A stretch of DNA of 43,684 nucleotides from assembly GCA_910585625.1 (NCBI GenBank), contig CAJUFQ010000030.1, positions 1 through 43,684 of the forward strand. Reading direction: 5' to 3'. Made by a program: the position numbers and the translations under genes. Shown here piece by piece: positions 41,316-43,684 of this stretch (the stretch's first letter is position 1; each line of letters opens with the position of its first letter). The notes beneath the pieces were generated by a model. That model was not told the origin of the DNA, made no database searches, and worked only from the letters and a program-made list of their open reading frames with translations. Source of the stretch: an uncultured Lachnospiraceae bacterium (GTDB lineage Bacteria > Bacillota > Clostridia > Lachnospirales > Lachnospiraceae).

Positions 41316-43571
41316 TTATACTTTTTTAAGTTTTGCAAAAGAGGCAAACATTTTTTTCTGCCCAACGCGGTCAAAGTCGACGGTTACTTCATAATCCCTG
41401 CCGCCCTCCATAATCTGCACGACAGTCCCCACGCCAAATTTGACATGCTTTACCCGATCCCCATTGCCATAATCCAGGGAAATCCTGCTGGTCGCGTTGC
41501 TGGCAAATGAAGTACTTTGGGACGGTTTCTTCTGGTACGGCTTGTTCTGTGCCTTCCCGACAGTAAAAATCGGATTTACCTTGGAACCAGCCTGGCGGAA
41601 AGACCGCGCCGGCTGCTCCTCACTGTCATTCCCCCTATTTACGTCCGCTAACGCTCCTCCCAGCAAATTCCGCGGAATCTCCTTCACAAAGCGGGATACT
41701 TTATTATATTGCGTCTCGCCACGAATCATACGTTGTCTGGCACAGGAAATTGTCAAATCAGCCATCGCACGCGTAATCCCCACATAACAGAGCCGACGTT
41801 CCTCTTCAATATCCATGGGGTCGTCCGAAATAATTGTCATATAACTTGGAAACAGCCCATCCTCCATGCCTGCCAGGTATACATTCGGGAACTCCAGTCC
41901 CTTGGCGCTATGTAAAGTCATCAGAACCACATAATCATTTCCCTGATGCAGATTGTCAATATCCGCAACAAGCGCAACTTCTTCCAAGAACCCGCTTAAG
42001 GAAGGCTCTTCCGCCCCTTCCTCATACGTGACGGCCTTGCTGATAAGCTCGTCGATATTCTCTATGCGCGCCTGGGCTTCGTCTGTCCCCTCTGCTTCAA
42101 GCTCCTTCACATATTTCGTCTCATCGATGACTTCCTGAAGCATCTGGGAAACGCTCAGGAATTCCGTTTTGCTGCGCATAGACTGGATAAGCGTGACGAA
42201 CGGCTTGATTTTCACTGCCGCACGTCCGAGGCTTGGGATATCTTCAGCCATTTTCAGGGCATTGTAAAAACTCATATCGTTGTCTTCGGCATATTCCTGC
42301 ACACGTCCTAATGTGGTAGCCCCTATCCCGCGTTTCGGCACATTGATGATACGCCGCACAGCGAGGTCGTCCCTGCCGTTGTCAATCGTTTTTAAATATG
42401 CAAGGAGATCTTTGATTTCTTTTCTTGCATAGAAATTCACGCCGCCTACGACACGGTAAGGTATGTTGCTTACTACAAACCTTTCTTCAAAGAGACGCGA
42501 CTGGGCGTTCGTGCGATATAGGATTGCACAGTCCCCATAACTGCATTTCCCTTCCCTGACTTTCTTCTGAATGTCCCTTATCACAAAATCTGCCTCCTCT
42601 GGGGCAGAGTCAAGCTGTTGGTAATTTATTTTCTCACCCTCATGATTCTCCGTCCACAATTTCTTCGGCTTCCTGCCCACGTTATTGGCAATCACAAAGT
42701 TTGCCGCATTCAAGATATTCTGCGTAGAACGGTAATTCTGCTCCAGCTTAATCACTCTCGCATCCGGGTAAATTTCCTCAAAATTCAGGATATTCTTGAT
42801 GTTGGCCCCACGAAATTTATAAATCGACTGGTCATCATCCCCCACCACGCACAGATTCCGGTATTTCTCTGCCAACAGGCGGACAAATTCAAATTGCGCC
42901 GTATTGGTATCCTGATACTCGTCGACCATTATATATTTGAAACGCTCCTGGTAACTGTCCAGTACTTCTGCATCACGTTTAAATAGCTCCACTGTCTTCA
43001 CAATCAAATCGTCAAAATCAAGGGCGTTATTCCTGTGCAGCATTGCCTGGTACTCCCGGTAAACCGCTGCCTGCCTTTCCTTCACGAAATCGCCTGCTGC
43101 ACGTGATGTGAATTCCTCCGGCGAAATCAGCTCATCCTTGGCAGCGGAAATCACGCCCAAAAACATCTTTTCTTTATAAACCTTAGTGTCAATCTGCAGG
43201 CTTTTACAGACATCTTTCATGAGAGATTTCTGGTCGTCCGCATCATAAATGGTAAAGTGGTTGTCATAGCCCAGACGGTCGATATAACGCCGCAGAATCC
43301 GCACACAGGCAGCATGAAACGTCGAAACCCAGATACTCTCCGATCCAAACCCTACAAGCTTGTCAATCCGCTCCCGCATCTCTTGCGCCGCCTTATTGGT
43401 AAACGTGATAGCCAGGATATGGTAAGGGTTGACCCCTCTCTCTTCAATCAGGCAGACAGTCCTATGGGTCAGAACCCTGGTCTTCCCTGACCCTGCCCCT
43501 GCCAAGATAAGCAACGGTCCATCTGTACACAATACTGCCTCCCGCTGCATTGCATTCAATTTATCATACAT
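41316..43571 (-). CDS. pcrA: ATP-dependent DNA helicase PcrA (UvrD/Rep family)
   Basis: A superfamily 1A 3'-5' helicase for repair and replication restart. Motifs in order: AGAGSGKT (Walker A, 24-31), TFTNKAAQEM, VDEYQD (Walker B), GDDDQSIYKFRGA, QNYRST, LYRTNAQSR, TLHSAKGLEF and CYVGITRA. The C-terminal tail ends with a Tudor-like domain (VKHVKFGVGTVVQI...) typical of PcrA. It has 751 residues, full length. I chose ATG 43571 with GGAGG upstream; an earlier ATG at 43601 adds ten unconserved residues and has no such site. Confidence 0.95.
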   Translation of the reverse strand: MYDKLNAMQREAVLCTDGPLLILAGAGSGKTRVLTHRTVCLIEERGVNPYHILAITFTNKAAQEMRERIDKLVGFGSESIWVSTFHAACVRILRRYIDRLGYDNHFTIYDADDQKSLMKDVCKSLQIDTKVYKEKMFLGVISAAKDELISPEEFTSRAAGDFVKERQAAVYREYQAMLHRNNALDFDDLIVKTVELFKRDAEVLDSYQERFKYIMVDEYQDTNTAQFEFVRLLAEKYRNLCVVGDDDQSIYKFRGANIKNILNFEEIYPDARVIKLEQNYRSTQNILNAANFVIANNVGRKPKKLWTENHEGEKINYQQLDSAPEEADFVIRDIQKKVREGKCSYGDCAILYRTNAQSRLFEERFVVSNIPYRVVGGVNFYARKEIKDLLAYLKTIDNGRDDLAVRRIINVPKRGIGATTLGRVQEYAEDNDMSFYNALKMAEDIPSLGRAAVKIKPFVTLIQSMRSKTEFLSVSQMLQEVIDETKYVKELEAEGTDEAQARIENIDELISKAVTYEEGAEEPSLSGFLEEVALVADIDNLHQGNDYVVLMTLHSAKGLEFPNVYLAGMEDGLFPSYMTIISDDPMDIEEERRLCYVGITRAMADLTISCARQRMIRGETQYNKVSRFVKEIPRNLLGGALADVNRGNDSEEQPARSFRQAGSKVNPIFTVGKAQNKPYQKKPSQSTSFASNATSRISLDYGNGDRVKHVKFGVGTVVQIMEGGRDYEVTVDFDRVGQKKMFASFAKLKKV

Positions 43572-43611
43572 AATTTCATTTCCTCCCTGGTGCGCATTCA
43601 AACATATGTTT

Positions 43612-43617
43612 ATTATA
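43612..43617 (-). promoter_or_regulatory. Possible -10 box of pcrA
   Basis: TATAAT on the minus strand, 41 bp before the chosen start; the matching -35 is poor. The remaining 67 bp to the window end hold nothing else that I recognise. Confidence 0.35.
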
Positions 43618-43684
43618 GTGTATCTTTTTTTACACCACTTTACAAGTTTTTATAGAAAAAAATGCCGTATGAGACACTTGGGTG

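Overview
The window looks like one draft contig from a spore-forming Firmicute, most likely a Lachnospiraceae (Clostridium cluster XIVa) species. The taxonomic reasons are sporulation genes (sigG 5' part, a CotF-type coat protein), a CD1871A-type CXXC microprotein beside a polyferredoxin, BspA-type leucine-rich repeats, a Big_2-bearing secreted lyase, AGGAGG-type ribosome binding sites and moderate GC. This placement is inference from gene content. Bases 1-48 are Illumina P5 adapter plus i5 index, so the contig starts inside ilvD. Almost all genes are on the minus strand. Genuine plus-strand genes are the hybrid kinase, truncated sigG and an HTH remnant.

Layout in window coordinates: ilvD 5' part (-); hybrid histidine kinase (+), tail-to-tail overlapping lepB (-). 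A long minus-strand series is then read from right to left: trpS, PocR pseudokinase-like sensor, EAL phosphodiesterase, ABC exporter, DUF2156 protein, two G3E GTPases, a dispersed palindromic repeat, Fe-S aldo/keto reductase, Uma2 protein, a 1389-residue secreted polysaccharide lyase-like protein, FadR-type regulator and lepB. From 19.9 to 21.6 kb lies a thiol/electron-transfer operon (TlpA lipoprotein, 49-residue CXXC protein, NapH-like polyferredoxin). From 21.7 to 24.4 kb are a receiver fused to a (p)ppGpp synthetase, small proteins and spore coat genes. Then come argS, an SGNH/MBOAT O-acylation pair, a second copy of the repeat, a DapF homologue with both catalytic cysteines replaced by serine, and a chain of small genes diverging from sigG.

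The most striking locus is 31.0-33.1 kb. The forespore sigma factor gene sigG is intact up to codon 97 (in region 2) and stops at an AATGA pentamer. Immediately beyond it, convergently, lies a large serine recombinase with an overlapping upstream 61-residue gene. This matches the architecture of the skin element in sigK (sigma 5' half, then convergent recombinase), but in sigG, for which I know of no described equivalent. The sigG 3' half is not in this window, and core genes (rlmD, pcrA) lie to the right. A simple small excisable element is therefore not proven: programmed excision or inversion, a dead insertion, or an assembly chimera all remain open.

Right of the recombinase lie a ZIP metal transporter, an orphan LytTR response regulator, an XRE-membrane regulator, a secreted CHAP-like/LRR adhesin with a slippage-prone 15-bp tandem repeat, an HTH remnant, a multi-hairpin sequence, rlmD, a small acidic-tailed membrane protein and pcrA.
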